Origin: Planococcus sp. CP5-4_YE
GTDB taxonomy: Bacteria > Bacillota > Bacilli > Bacillales_A > Planococcaceae
Assembly: GCF_019042655.1 (NCBI RefSeq)
Contig: NZ_JAHPZO010000005.1
Location: forward strand, 1-64,000
Length of the DNA: 64,000 nt
Reading direction: 5' to 3'
Below, piece after piece: positions 42,073-50,899 of this stretch (positions are counted from its first letter, which is position 1; the number at the start of each line of letters is the position of its first letter). A model generated the notes under the pieces. It made no database searches, had not been told where the DNA came from, and was given only the letters and a program-made list of their open reading frames with translations. A program made the position numbers and the translations under genes.

Positions 42073-42996
42073 CTAGCCATTGATTAAATTAATAATTTTC
42101 TGTTGAGCATCGTCAGCTTCCGGAACCGGCATCACCACAAACACATGATTCATCTTAGGATAGACAAAGGTTTGGATTTCAATTCCTTGCTTTGTTAATT
42201 TTTCGTCCAACTTCATTGCGTCCGGATAGATCAGTTCATGTGTGCCAATAAATTGAGTAATGTTGCCAAGTCCAGTTAAATCCCCATAAATTGGACTAAT
42301 TAAGGGATCCTCTAAGCTTTTATCATCGGCCCAAATATTAGTAATCACGTCCATTCCCCCGGCCGATAACATCGGATCCTTTTTTTCGTATTTGGGGATA
42401 AGGGGATTATTAAGAGTTAAATCAACGGCTGGAGATAATAAAATGATATCCTTCGGTTGAGGCAAATCATCTATTTTCAACAGTTGTGCCAACCCAAGCG
42501 CGATATTCCCGCCGGCTGAATCTCCCATAATGGTTAATTGCCCAGTGCTCTCAACCGTCCGAAGCAGCTCTTTGTACAGGCTCAACAGTTTCGGATATGT
42601 ATGCTTGTAATTAAAATGGGGCACTTTGGGATAAATAGGCGCGATGATCTTTGCATCCACTGATTGCGCAATTTTATCCATCAGCTTCCAGTGGAAAGAC
42701 AAAGGCTGGTTCGTCCACGCGCCCCCGTGCAAATACAACACCACCTTCTGTTCCCGGGAATTCTGATCGTTTAAGGTAAACACCTGTATGTCTTCGTACA
42801 TCTCTTCTTTCAATGAATTCGTAAAGCTCATATTTTCAATCACATACGGTTTGATATTTTCAGTCCCTCTTTGCTGAACGAACTTTGTGGTGTTTTCTAC
42901 ACTGGAAAACCCCTTCTTTGTACCTCGCAATATCAAGTATTTCTCGAGAATGCGACTGCTTACAGACCGTTTCCCGCCATAAGTTTGGACAACCAT
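42073..42996 (-). CDS. HSL-type alpha/beta hydrolase (esterase)
   Basis: The 307-residue protein has the hormone-sensitive-lipase family marks: LYLHGGAWTNQP (HGG oxyanion motif, near 91), the nucleophile elbow TIMGDSAGGNIALG near 157, and a C-terminal histidine in YPKMNHVFVVMP near 284. It should hydrolyse short-chain acyl esters. There is no signal peptide, so it is cytosolic. gagaggggt precedes ATG 42996. Monocistronic. Confidence 0.87.
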   Translation of the reverse strand: MVVQTYGGKRSVSSRILEKYLILRGTKKGFSSVENTTKFVQQRGTENIKPYVIENMSFTNSLKEEMYEDIQVFTLNDQNSREQKVVLYLHGGAWTNQPLSFHWKLMDKIAQSVDAKIIAPIYPKVPHFNYKHTYPKLLSLYKELLRTVESTGQLTIMGDSAGGNIALGLAQLLKIDDLPQPKDIILLSPAVDLTLNNPLIPKYEKKDPMLSAGGMDVITNIWADDKSLEDPLISPIYGDLTGLGNITQFIGTHELIYPDAMKLDEKLTKQGIEIQTFVYPKMNHVFVVMPVPEADDAQQKIINLING

Positions 42997-43086
42997 TTAC
43001 TAACCCCTCTCCTAATGCCATGACAACTTGCTAATATGCTCTTCACTTTCTGTGTCCTGAATCTATAAATAATCAAGCTTGGTAAG

Positions 43087-43530
43087 TTATTCTACCTCTA
43101 TCAAAAAAGCATAATTTCCATCTCCCTGATTCCAGTCAGCTATTACATGATATGCATATACGCCACTTTCATCAGGCGCTTTAATTCTTTCATTATTTAT
43201 TTCAATAATTTTTGAATTGTTTTCATCAAGCCATTGCTCTAATCTTAGTTTTTCGGGTTGATACCCTATCGGAAATTCAATTTCAATTTCGTCATTTTTG
43301 GACACTATAGATGGAGTATGTGATTCTGTCATATCGATTGGAGAAGTATGAATGGTATCTACACACTGCGCAAGTAAAATGGCATCCCAGCAATATGATC
43401 CTTGAGTTGTAGGAACTTCTGTCTCTCCTACTGAAATTTTTGGAGTCGGCGGTTCTAAACGAAATGGTTTAAATATAACTATTGCTATAAATAGAATTCC
43501 AATCACCATAAACACCCAATATTTTTTCAT
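43087..43530 (-). CDS. Membrane-anchored protein, 147 residues
   Basis: ATG 43530 follows gggggatgagagat; earlier in-frame codons lack spacing. One membrane helix (about 4-22) precedes a predicted extracellular domain with two cysteines (GSYCWDAILLAQCVDTIHT near 49-67) and a C-terminal YAYHVIADWNQGDGNYAF. The pattern of two close cysteines and the terminal beta strands recalls small secreted Bacillus domains, but no family is recognised. Confidence 0.68.
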   Translation of the reverse strand: MKKYWVFMVIGILFIAIVIFKPFRLEPPTPKISVGETEVPTTQGSYCWDAILLAQCVDTIHTSPIDMTESHTPSIVSKNDEIEIEFPIGYQPEKLRLEQWLDENNSKIIEINNERIKAPDESGVYAYHVIADWNQGDGNYAFLIEVE

Positions 43531-43618
43531 ATCTCTCATCCCCCTTTGCACAATAATAGACGGTGAAATTTTTATAAAGTAGCAGCATTCACTTTATCTT
43601 TAAACTTTCACTATCGAC

Positions 43619-43651
43619 AAAAGGACTTTCAAGCAGTTGGAAGTCCTTTTG
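43619..43651. terminator. Bidirectional hairpin terminator
   Basis: AAAAGGACTTTC and GGAAGTCCTTTT form an imperfect 11-bp stem with A/T tracts on both sides, downstream of 43680-43955 on the minus strand. Confidence 0.65.
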
Positions 43652-43679
43652 CTCTTTTTAATACTTTCATCGATGATAC

Positions 43680-43955
43680 TTACATTTCTCCACCAAATAG
43701 AAAAGATAGGAAAAAAACATACAAAATGCCCAATGAAATAGATAGTAATGAAATATATTTAATGAACCCTTTTTCTTTTTTATTGAAAGCAATTATTCCC
43801 AGTACTACACCTGTTATATAAATAGCGAAACCCACGGGTATGGCGATCATCGACCACTTCCCAAAAGTTATATTGAGAGGTGGAAAAATCATGTATGCAA
43901 CAAAGATCCCTATGATTACTAGAAAGAGCGAATACTTGCTGTATTTTCTATTCAT
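43680..43955 (-). CDS. Small polytopic membrane protein
   Basis: The 91-residue product (ATG 43955, eight bases after gagg) has three hydrophobic segments (about 10-27, 36-55 and 65-86) and basic loops (NRKYSKYS, FNKKEKGFIKY). The family is not recognised. Monocistronic, followed by a hairpin. Confidence 0.65.
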   Translation of the reverse strand: MNRKYSKYSLFLVIIGIFVAYMIFPPLNITFGKWSMIAIPVGFAIYITGVVLGIIAFNKKEKGFIKYISLLSISLGILYVFFLSFLFGGEM

Positions 43956-44277
43956 TTTCATATCCTCATTCCGTCGGCAAAATAGCAAATATGCTTATTC
44001 TACGAATCTAAAAAGCTTTATCTTATCATATTGTTACATGGATACTTTCAAACATTTATGAAAGTATCCTTTCGAAAGCGCAAGAAAAAGAAGAAACGTA
44101 TCGCTGAAGCCCTTCCAATAAGTCGTCATATATTAACTCAGAACATTTCTATTCATTATACTGTTTATTCTGTAATTTCATTTTCAGCATGTTCAATTAA
44201 ATGATATAATTTCCATAAAAAAAGAAATTTATTGAATAAATATTATTTTATAATTCACTTCAGAGAGGAACTATCAA

Positions 44278-45255
44278 ATGATTTCTAAAGCATTGAATTT
44301 GAAGAAATTCAGTTGTTTAACAGTCTTTACACTCTATCTTCTAGCGGGCTGTTCGACAGAAGAAGATAAGACAGAACAAAGTAAGACAGAACAAAAAGTC
44401 GAATCTACAGCGGAAAGCACACATACTGTAATCCACAATGAACAGACATTCACAGTGGAGAATTATGAAGAGGAAATGAGAACCTTCCTCATGGAAGCCC
44501 GAGAATCCCCACTTGAAAGAGAAGCATTGTATCGGGAAATCGTCCATAAAAGCTTGCGAAATAATAAAGTTGGTTACAGTCAGCTGGAATATTGGCTGTT
44601 TGCAGCTCCTACCAATTTAGGGAATTTTGAAAAATCGCTGGATAAGTTGAACGAACGCAAAAAAGAAATTGATCAAGCTGTGGAAGAAGCTTTGACGGAT
44701 TCAGCTGGACTATTGCCAGGTGAGGGTAAAACTGTCCATATCCTTCCTGCATTGCCTGAAGAGACACTTGCAATGGAGGCCGTAAATTTTGTCACGGGAA
44801 TTGTCTGGTCAAAGGAAGCGCTGTTCATCTTCATTGATCCACGTGCTCCTATTGATGTCATTAAACATACGGTCGCTCACGAATATCACCATACAATTTA
44901 CATGGAGCTTGCTGAGGATTCTTCAGAGGACCTATTGGAGTACAGCATAATAGAAGGAAAGGCTGATTCATTTGCGAAGCTACTCTATCCGGATGTCGAG
45001 ATACCCTGGACTGAACCAATGACTGAAGATGAGAAAGCCACTGTTCTTCCCCTATTCATGGACCATCGCAATTCAACGGATGGAGAGATCATAACTACTT
45101 TTCGCAACGGTGACTACGCACAAGGGATCCCCACCTGGTCTACGTATAAATTAGGTTATGAGTGGGTTCAAGATTATTTGGCTAAACACTCTGACTTATC
45201 CGTTCTTGAATGGACCAAGCTGAATCAAGAAGAATTTTTGCCAGTTAAAGAATAA
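44278..45255 (+). CDS. DUF2268-type zinc protease-like lipoprotein
   Basis: The 325-residue product has a lipoprotein signal (YLLAGC, Cys23), a charged spacer with imperfect repeats (TEQSKTEQKV), and a C-terminal domain of the DUF2268 family with HTVAHEYHHTIYME near 197-210 (HExxH-like H-E-Y-H-H) and IIEGKADSFAKLL downstream supplying the third ligand. It is predicted to be a zinc-dependent protease on the outside of the membrane. ATG 44278 is preceded by agagagga. The substrate is unknown. Confidence 0.85.
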   Translation: MISKALNLKKFSCLTVFTLYLLAGCSTEEDKTEQSKTEQKVESTAESTHTVIHNEQTFTVENYEEEMRTFLMEARESPLEREALYREIVHKSLRNNKVGYSQLEYWLFAAPTNLGNFEKSLDKLNERKKEIDQAVEEALTDSAGLLPGEGKTVHILPALPEETLAMEAVNFVTGIVWSKEALFIFIDPRAPIDVIKHTVAHEYHHTIYMELAEDSSEDLLEYSIIEGKADSFAKLLYPDVEIPWTEPMTEDEKATVLPLFMDHRNSTDGEIITTFRNGDYAQGIPTWSTYKLGYEWVQDYLAKHSDLSVLEWTKLNQEEFLPVKE

Positions 45256-45410
45256 TTTATCAAACACCTATGCTAAATAGACTTCATAAAAGCAACTGCC
45301 ATTTTAGTCTCTAACGAGTTATTTACAATTAGTCATAATTGAAAGACACAGTGATTTCTTCTATGCCCCGACGCACTGTCAAAACTACTAGCTAGCAGAT
45401 AATCATTAAG

Positions 45411-45450
45411 GCAAGAAGAATCGCTAGAATTAGCTTCTTCTTGCTTTTTT
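45411..45450 (+). terminator. Rho-independent terminator
   Basis: GCAAGAAGAA and TTCTTCTTGC form a 10-bp stem (loop about 13 bases) followed by TTTTTT. It may end the DUF2268 transcript; the following bases resemble the dispersed GATAA...ATATGTAAAC motif. Confidence 0.75.
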
Positions 45451-45584
45451 CTTTCAACGGCTTCCGATAACCTCATGATACGTAAAACTTAAAACATTAT
45501 GTGCAAGTGCTTTAAAAGTGAAAAAGATCGTTCTTTCATACAAATAAATTAGTTTACAGATCATATTTCATCTCGATTAGAAAT

Positions 45585-45773
45585 TTAACTCTGTATTGAT
45601 TCATCTTGTTCACTTTTTTTCTTATCAATAAGTGGGGTTAGCATTCCCCATAAAATTACAACAAACAACCCAAGAACTCTAACCCACAGAGAATCATTAC
45701 TAATAAACACCGAATAGGAAATATATATTAACAACAACAGCCAAAAAATAAATACCCAAACTTTTTTATTCAT
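45585..45773 (-). CDS. Small two-span membrane protein
   Basis: The 62-residue product (ATG 45773 after gaaggggga) has two hydrophobic helices (about 5-24 and 31-48) and the tail DKKKSEQDESIQS. The family is not recognised. It resembles in shape the 55-residue protein at 62733-62900. Confidence 0.62.
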   Translation of the reverse strand: MNKKVWVFIFWLLLLIYISYSVFISNDSLWVRVLGLFVVILWGMLTPLIDKKKSEQDESIQS

Positions 45774-45992
45774 AGAATTCCCCCTTCTTCAACTCAAAAT
45801 TAATAACTTTTCTAATTTAACTTATTAAATTTTACATCTTATTTATCATTTATATCATACCAGTAATTCCCATTAAATAATTATCTCTCCGAAATACTGA
45901 ATAGAATGTATTAAAAATTGCTATCTTCATTTTTCACACAATATGACTCGTCAGATTACCGTTAGTAAAAGTACACTACTGTAAAAAAAGAG

Positions 45993-46110
45993 GGAGAAAC
46001 TTCAATTGAAGCTCCTTCTCTTGGCGGGTCTTAATGTGCAAAATATTCACTTCACAATTGCGTCTCTAAAACCTTATAGGACAGTTTCTTAAATGTATCA
46101 TTTATTTTAG
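45993..46110 (+). repeat. Dispersed repeat R, copy 1
   Basis: The section reading TTGAAGCTCCTTCTCTTG, then GGGTCTTAA, CACTTCAC and GTCTCTAAAACCTTATAG recurs at 63060-63145 with about 80 percent identity. Each copy is followed by a GAATGTAACTTA palindrome. The first part can fold as a hairpin (gagggagaaacTTCAATTGAAgctccttctc). The 525-base gap 45774-46297 holds nothing else supported. Confidence 0.7.
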
Positions 46111-46160
46111 CGGATCCAATTTCGATTTGTCTTCTGATCAAGCCAATAAAGTTAAGAATC

Positions 46161-46195
46161 TGAATGTAACTTACTTAGCCTTATATCACATTCAC
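46161..46195. repeat. GAATGTAACTTA palindrome, copy 1
   Basis: TGAATGTAACTTACTT and, further on, ATCACATTCA form an imperfect inverted repeat. Other copies lie at 46918, 47262, 47568 and 63156. Confidence 0.65.
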
Positions 46196-46297
46196 ATCTA
46201 ATAAAAAATGGAACTTGACTGGAAAAATATTGGTATAATCATCTAAGATCGCTAATAGATAAAAAGAAGTGTGAAAACACTAAGAGAGAGGGAAATC

Positions 46298-46906
46298 GTG
46301 TTCAAGACATTGAAATCTAAGAAACTAGTAAAAACTCTATTATTTTTGGTGAGTTCATTAATTGGAATCTGGTTGTATGTAAGCTTTTTTATGAACTTAT
46401 TGCCTCGTTTTTTCGGTAATATGGAAAATATCGAAAAAAACATTTTAGCCGTTTTAATTATTGTTATTACTACCTACATATTGCTGCTGATTTTACTTAG
46501 AATCGACAGCAAACAAGAAAGATATGTTCTTCTAGGTCTTTATTTATTGGTCTTAATTTTAGGGCTATTGCGCCTCGATCCACAGCACCGGTACGCCACT
46601 GGAGAAATCGGGTTAAATCCACTTGGTTTTATTTCAGATATATCGGGCGATGAGGCTTCTTTTTACGTAATGGCCATCAATCTATTGATTTTTGTCCCTT
46701 TTTATTTTTTGCTAGCATATGCCAACATTCTTAAAGGATTTTGGTCTAGGTTTCTCATTTTTGAACTATTTATTCTTTTAATTGAGTATCTACAGTTCCA
46801 ATTTAATTTCGGCCTTTTTGATGTCTCGGATATTTTCCTGTACAACATTGGTTTTTTAGTGGGATACGTTATTTCTTTGCCTATTCTAAAATTTTTAAAT
46901 AAGTAA
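46298..46906 (+). CDS. VanZ-like membrane protein
   Basis: GTG 46298 with agaggg six bases upstream gives 202 residues; an in-frame GTG 27 bases earlier lies before that site. The protein has about six membrane helices and the VanZ-like ending FDVSDIFLYNIGFLVGYVIS, with LNPLGFISDI before it. VanZ proteins contribute low-level teicoplanin resistance, but most VanZ-like proteins have no assigned role. It is flanked on both sides by GAATGTAACTTA palindromes. Confidence 0.8.
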   Translation: MFKTLKSKKLVKTLLFLVSSLIGIWLYVSFFMNLLPRFFGNMENIEKNILAVLIIVITTYILLLILLRIDSKQERYVLLGLYLLVLILGLLRLDPQHRYATGEIGLNPLGFISDISGDEASFYVMAINLLIFVPFYFLLAYANILKGFWSRFLIFELFILLIEYLQFQFNFGLFDVSDIFLYNIGFLVGYVISLPILKFLNK

Positions 46907-46917
46907 AGATATAAAGA

Positions 46918-46952
46918 CTGAATGCAACTTAATCCCCATTATATTACATTCA
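46918..46952. repeat. GAATGTAACTTA palindrome, copy 2
   Basis: CTGAATGCAACTTAATcccc then ATTATATTACATTCA: inverted halves with two mismatches, 12 bases after the VanZ-like gene. Confidence 0.65.
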
Positions 46953-47010
46953 TTAAACTAAATATGTTAGCGTTAAGAATATTATATGTAAGTCGAGAAT
47001 GTTATTGGGG

Positions 47011-47148
47011 GTGCATCCTATCAGTGAGTCAATTTTTCGAATTATCCTACTAGTTGCTTTGTTTCTAATAGCAGGCGTAGGAATATTCATTGGATTCCAG
47101 TTAAAGGAAATTGTTGACGCTATTGCATTTTTAGCTGCCCGAGTGTAA
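47011..47148 (+). CDS. Single-span membrane peptide, 45 residues
   Basis: GTG 47011 opens MHPISESIFRIILLVALFLI then AGVGIFIGFQLKEIVDAIAF and LAARV. One strong hydrophobic helix is followed by an amphipathic helix. The GGGGGTG stretch is the likely ribosome binding site but overlaps the GTG, so the exact start is unclear. A terminator follows at 47204. No family is known. Confidence 0.5.
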   Translation: MHPISESIFRIILLVALFLIAGVGIFIGFQLKEIVDAIAFLAARV

Positions 47149-47203
47149 CTCTACATTTTTTTATTTAGTTATGGTTGTTCAATAAAATCAGGGAACATAG
47201 CTT

Positions 47204-47240
47204 AAAACGCCACTCCTAATTAAGGGATGGCGTTTTCTTT
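47204..47240 (+). terminator. Rho-independent terminator
   Basis: AAAACGCCA and TGGCGTTTT form the stem with an inner CTCCTAATTAAGGGA part, followed by CTTTC. It ends the unit of the 45-residue peptide. Confidence 0.75.
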
Positions 47241-47261
47241 CAATTCTTTGTTTTGGGATTT

Positions 47262-47294
47262 TGAATGTAACTTAATTCACATTAAGTTACATTC
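47262..47294. repeat. GAATGTAACTTA palindrome, copy 3
   Basis: TGAATGTAACTTAAT-tcac-ATTAAGTTACATTCA is a perfect inverted repeat with 15-bp arms, the best preserved copy. Confidence 0.85.
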
Positions 47295-47315
47295 ACTTTC
47301 CAGTTTTATATTGTT

Positions 47316-47537
47316 TTAATGATCTAGCCCATTTTTAATCTCGTTTTCTAATTCTTCGAGTTCGAAATTCCAGTTATCTAAAGTATGCAAGAGAACTTCT
47401 CGAACTATCTTAGGATATCCATCGATCTGTCGATTCACTTCTCTTTGTAACTCCAACTTATCAGTTCTCAATTTTTCTATAGCTTCTTTCTTTTGTTCAA
47501 GAGTTAGATATTTATATATATTCCTCAATACTCTCAT
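47316..47537 (-). CDS. Small charged helical protein
   Basis: The 73-residue product is hydrophilic and predicted to be helical throughout (LTLEQKKEAIEKLRTDKLEL ... WNFELEELENEIKNGLDH), compatible with a coiled-coil hairpin. ATG 47537 has aaggg close upstream. No membrane segment or known family. It lies between two GAATGTAACTTA palindromes. Confidence 0.6.
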   Translation of the reverse strand: MRVLRNIYKYLTLEQKKEAIEKLRTDKLELQREVNRQIDGYPKIVREVLLHTLDNWNFELEELENEIKNGLDH

Positions 47538-47567
47538 CCCTTAATATTTAGTCCATTCCACAAGAAC

Positions 47568-47605
47568 TGAATGTAACTTAACTGCACTTGAATTCCATTT
47601 GGAGA
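47568..47605. repeat. GAATGTAACTTA half-palindrome, copy 4
   Basis: CTGAATGTAACTTAACTGCAC is well conserved, while the other arm is degenerate (GAATTCCATTTGG). Confidence 0.5.
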
Positions 47606-47697
47606 CATAAGATTCTGCCTCGTCGGTTTTCTCAACTAATCTGGAATTTTAGCGATGTCGAGGTTATAAATAACACCAGTACACATGAAATAATTGT

Positions 47698-48342
47698 TTA
47701 AAATTCCCAGATCCACTCTTTATCTTCCAAAATCTCACCTGTTTCAGCAACATAGGACACGATCAGCTGACCATGTTGCAAAATTTCTTCAATCGTTAAG
47801 TAAGAAATGAAATCAGTGAAACGTTCCTCATCGCCCTCCAGTCTTTTCCTCGGTATATCCAGTCGGACTGTGGGTTCGAGATTATAATTTTTGAAACTTC
47901 CAGGGTTGAGCGGATCGACGTTTAATGCAACTCCTATCTCATCGTCAATATATACATAAACTACAGCCGACTCTCCAAAAGCTTGGCGCACGTATGGGCT
48001 CATTTCCTCTTCAAGTTCATCTGACCATTTATCAGAAACATATGTATCCACCAACTGTTTTGTCTCAGCATCCCGATACACTAGGAATTCTGTATTGCTT
48101 CGGATCACTCGCACCTTAGCTGCGTACTCAAATTCGAAATTCCCCATATTGTCATATAACGTATCGTAGAGCTCAAAATCATCATTGAAGTTTGCTTCTA
48201 GGTATCGCCCTGCTTCTTGCCGTATCTTTTCTTCCCTATCAGGATCCGGTTTCATGCTTAGGATAAATAATATGACGAGCACTACCACACCTAGAAAAAT
48301 AAAGCCTAAAATCCCTAGAATAATTTTCACGGTTTTTCTCAA
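47698..48342 (-). CDS. Membrane-anchored protein, 214 residues
   Basis: One N-terminal membrane helix (about 8-29) is followed by a charged segment and an extracellular domain of about 180 residues with YLEANFNDDFELYDTLYDN near 47-65 and a C-terminal TIEEILQHGQLIVSYVAETG, a layout seen in many Bacillus proteins of unknown function. No cysteine lipobox is present. ATG 48342 follows gcaaggagg. The role is unknown. Confidence 0.68.
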   Translation of the reverse strand: MRKTVKIILGILGFIFLGVVVLVILFILSMKPDPDREEKIRQEAGRYLEANFNDDFELYDTLYDNMGNFEFEYAAKVRVIRSNTEFLVYRDAETKQLVDTYVSDKWSDELEEEMSPYVRQAFGESAVVYVYIDDEIGVALNVDPLNPGSFKNYNLEPTVRLDIPRKRLEGDEERFTDFISYLTIEEILQHGQLIVSYVAETGEILEDKEWIWEF

Positions 48343-48509
48343 TTCAGACCCTCCTTGCTTTTACTTTCGAAATTTAGATTGTCGCCTTCGTTTGAAGTTC
48401 TTCATCTTTCTCTGTCATTTTTTTCACTTTAACATATATATCCAGTAGAAAGAATTTATACATTATAGTTACCAGCCCACTCTGTTCGTAAAATACAGTT
48501 TTTCAAACA

Positions 48510-48640
48510 AAGAAAGAGAAAAAGCGTTTAGCTTCTTCCCTTCCAGTAATCACGCAATATGTAAACTGAATTTTTTTCAAAATAAACTTATGAACACAAG
48601 ATATTTTACGCTGCCCAACTACGTATTCATTGACCAGTTT
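48510..48640 (-). repeat. Dispersed repeat E, copy 1
   Basis: TTAGCTTCTTCCCTTCCAGT then AATATGTAAACTGAA, and 40 bases later ATATTTTACGCT, recur at 62490-62640 in the same order and spacing; shorter versions lie near 55.45 and 60.93 kb. It may combine a terminator-like hairpin (GCGTTTAGC region) with an unknown motif. The gap 48343-48749 otherwise holds nothing supported. Confidence 0.6.
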
Positions 48641-48671
48641 CCAGTAAAGTTATTACAGTGTTTCACTACAG

Positions 48672-48719
48672 AAAAAAAACACCCCAAAGATTAGAGTATT
48701 ACCTCTAAATTTTGGGGTG
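48672..48719 (-). terminator. Rho-independent terminator
   Basis: On the minus strand CACCCCAAAATTTAGAG and CTCTAATCTTTGGGGTG pair with one small bulge, followed by eight T residues. It ends the surface protein gene. Confidence 0.9.
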
Positions 48720-48749
48720 TGGTCATCAGGAAGACTTTCTTTTATTTAA

Positions 48750-50087
48750 TTATTGTTTTCTAGTTTGACGGTATGTCAATCCACCAGCTGCTGCTAAGAT
48801 CAGTGAACTTAGTGCAACCCACAAGATCATTGTATTGGATTGGCCGGACATGCCGCCGAATCCAGTTGATGGCATCTTGTCAGGAGCTGCTGTGTTCTCG
48901 AAGTTCTCTGGGAATTGGTCGACGATGGCGCCGCTCAATCCTTTCCCGATATCGAACATGATCGCATAGCCAGCACGGTAGGAGTCATATGACGCGGCAT
49001 AGTCACCGTTCACATATTGTTGGAAAGTATCTACAACGGATTGTTCGTGTGCTTCCACACCGGCAATCGTTTCATCCAATGGCATACGGTCTTCTGTTGC
49101 TGTGTTCAAGAATGTACCAAGGTCTGTTGCGAATGTGCTCGTCAACGTCGAAACAGCTTGTTCTTTCGCTTGCTCATCTTCTGAAGCTGTCGCATTTGCC
49201 AAGTCACCTTGGACAGCGATGTGTTCGTTGTTCCATAGTTCGACAAACTGGTTGCTCGCTTCTTCACCGTAGACTGAAGCTAGCGCTGAACGGAACTCTT
49301 CTGTGTTTTGATCTTGTGCCCAGTTGACGAAATCGAAGTCAGCTGAACCGTTATAGCCTTTTGCCAGGCTCAATTGCGCAAGGGCAAAGTGCTCTGCTGC
49401 AATGCGGTTGACTGTCGAACGGAAATCGCCTGCTGGTGTGTTCGGATCAGAAAACTGATCCGGGAACTGAGCTGAAATCGCTCCACTGATGGCGCTGCCT
49501 GCACCGAAGATTTGTGTGAAACCTTCCATGTACATCGTATAAGAAGCTTCGTAATCGCCTTCTACATAAAGATCAAACGTATTTTGCACGTAATCTTCGT
49601 GTTCACGAAGTGCGGCTGTCGCACCGTCTTCTGGAAGGTTGCCTTCCGTTGCCGTGCCGAGGAATTCGCCCATCTCATCGACGAACGACTGAATTTGAGC
49701 TAATGCTTCTTCTTGCATCGCTGCGTCATCCGCTTTCACGGCCGCTGCGTAGTCATCTGTTCCCATATTGTGCTGATCGAAGATCTCAACGAAAGCCGCT
49801 CCGCCATCTTCCCCGTAAACAGAAGCGATGACCGGTTCCATGTCGGCTGCGTTCTCATCGAGTGCTGCCATGGCTTCTTCTGCTGCTTCGTCGCCATCAT
49901 AAATTTTCATCATGGAATCCACTGCAAGCGCATAGTGCTCAGACAATAGCGAGTCCAACGTTGCGCGAAGTTCAACGCCTGTTGTTTCCGTCGGTGGTGC
50001 TTCTTCAGCTGCCAATACGGTTGAACCAATTCCCGGAACTAACAGGGATGCCCCTACTACTGGTAATAAAAGCTTTTTCATTTTCAT
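48750..50087 (-). CDS. Secreted two-repeat helical protein with sortase-like tail
   Basis: The 445-residue product has a Sec signal (cleavage near residue 27, VLAAEE), two tandem helical domains of about 170 residues (about 38-210 and 220-395), and a C-terminal MPSTG, hydrophobic helix and RQTRKQ tail like a sortase signal. The repeats share SEHYALA/AEHFALA, DQHNM/NEHIA, REHEDYV/EAHEQSV, VEGDYEASY/VNGDYAASY and SGAI..QFP. Three histidines are thus conserved in each, which suggests metal or haem binding in a four-helix bundle. I do not recognise the family. It lies beside copper-type genes. Confidence 0.75.
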   Translation of the reverse strand: MKMKKLLLPVVGASLLVPGIGSTVLAAEEAPPTETTGVELRATLDSLLSEHYALAVDSMMKIYDGDEAAEEAMAALDENAADMEPVIASVYGEDGGAAFVEIFDQHNMGTDDYAAAVKADDAAMQEEALAQIQSFVDEMGEFLGTATEGNLPEDGATAALREHEDYVQNTFDLYVEGDYEASYTMYMEGFTQIFGAGSAISGAISAQFPDQFSDPNTPAGDFRSTVNRIAAEHFALAQLSLAKGYNGSADFDFVNWAQDQNTEEFRSALASVYGEEASNQFVELWNNEHIAVQGDLANATASEDEQAKEQAVSTLTSTFATDLGTFLNTATEDRMPLDETIAGVEAHEQSVVDTFQQYVNGDYAASYDSYRAGYAIMFDIGKGLSGAIVDQFPENFENTAAPDKMPSTGFGGMSGQSNTMILWVALSSLILAAAGGLTYRQTRKQ

Positions 50088-50283
50088 CTAACCACTCCTC
50101 TTTTTTGTTTTCTTATAAGCTCAACGGTGCGGGTTTCATTTTAGATCACTTTTTTAAAAATTAATTTCTGGTAAAATGTTTAATTTAAAAAATCGTCACG
50201 TAAGATGTCTTTCTAGGGCTTCTTCTTTAAGACTTAAAGAAGAAAGATCAATCCTTAATCATTAGGTCCTAATTTTTGTTCAA

Positions 50284-50325
50284 TAAAAATAGAGAAGAAA
50301 CGGTTATACTCCCCGTTCCTTCTCT
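50284..50325 (-). terminator. Rho-independent terminator
   Basis: On the minus strand GAGAAGgAACGG and CCGTTtCTTCTC pair, followed by TATTTTTATTG. It ends the YtkA-like/PepSY transcript. Confidence 0.8.
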
Positions 50326-50396
50326 AGCAACGCATCAATCGTGATGATCTTCACTACTTATTTCTTACTATGTCAGTTTCTCAATACTCAATTCCA

Positions 50397-50879
50397 TTAA
50401 TGATGGTGACTGTCGTCTCCGTGATCATCCATATGTGTACTCTTCTGATTTTGTGCATTCTCTTTCGCATTTTCTATTTGTTCTTCTGTCACATCGCCCA
50501 CTTGAAATTGGCGCTTCGGCATGACGTGCATCGCCCGTGCTGTTACATGGGTCTGGACTGAATAGACTCCTGTTATTTCAAAATTTTCATCAACCTGATA
50601 AATGCCTTCACCGATATGCTTGGCTTCCACTCGGCTGCTTTCCCCACCTTCACTATCATTCCATATTTCAAATAGCACTTCATCAGCCTCTTCGACCGGT
50701 TTTCCGCCTTGCGTCACTTCTACTTGCAGCTGATAGCTTTCGCCCGGCTTCATTTCCGCAGGCAGTTGGATGTCTGCTTCGACAACTTCAGGCACTTCTC
50801 CGGCACCGGATTCTCCTGCTGTACAGGCTGCCAAGAACAGCAGAACAGCAAATGGCACTAAATATTTGATATACTTCAT
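50397..50879 (-). CDS. YtkA-like (FixH-type) lipoprotein
   Basis: The 160-residue product has a lipoprotein signal (LFLAAC, Cys19) and one YtkA/FixH-type beta domain: LPAEMKPGESYQLQVEVTQG near 39-58, VLFEIWNDSEGGESSRVEAK, and GIYQVDENFEITGVYSVQTH with TARAMHVMP. The C-terminus is a His/Asp tail (HMDDHGDDSHHH) apt to bind metal. The PepSY membrane protein gene lies 20 bases upstream and should be co-transcribed. Confidence 0.85.
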   Translation of the reverse strand: MKYIKYLVPFAVLLFLAACTAGESGAGEVPEVVEADIQLPAEMKPGESYQLQVEVTQGGKPVEEADEVLFEIWNDSEGGESSRVEAKHIGEGIYQVDENFEITGVYSVQTHVTARAMHVMPKRQFQVGDVTEEQIENAKENAQNQKSTHMDDHGDDSHHH

Positions 50880-50899
50880 CTGTTTTATCCTCCTCTTTC

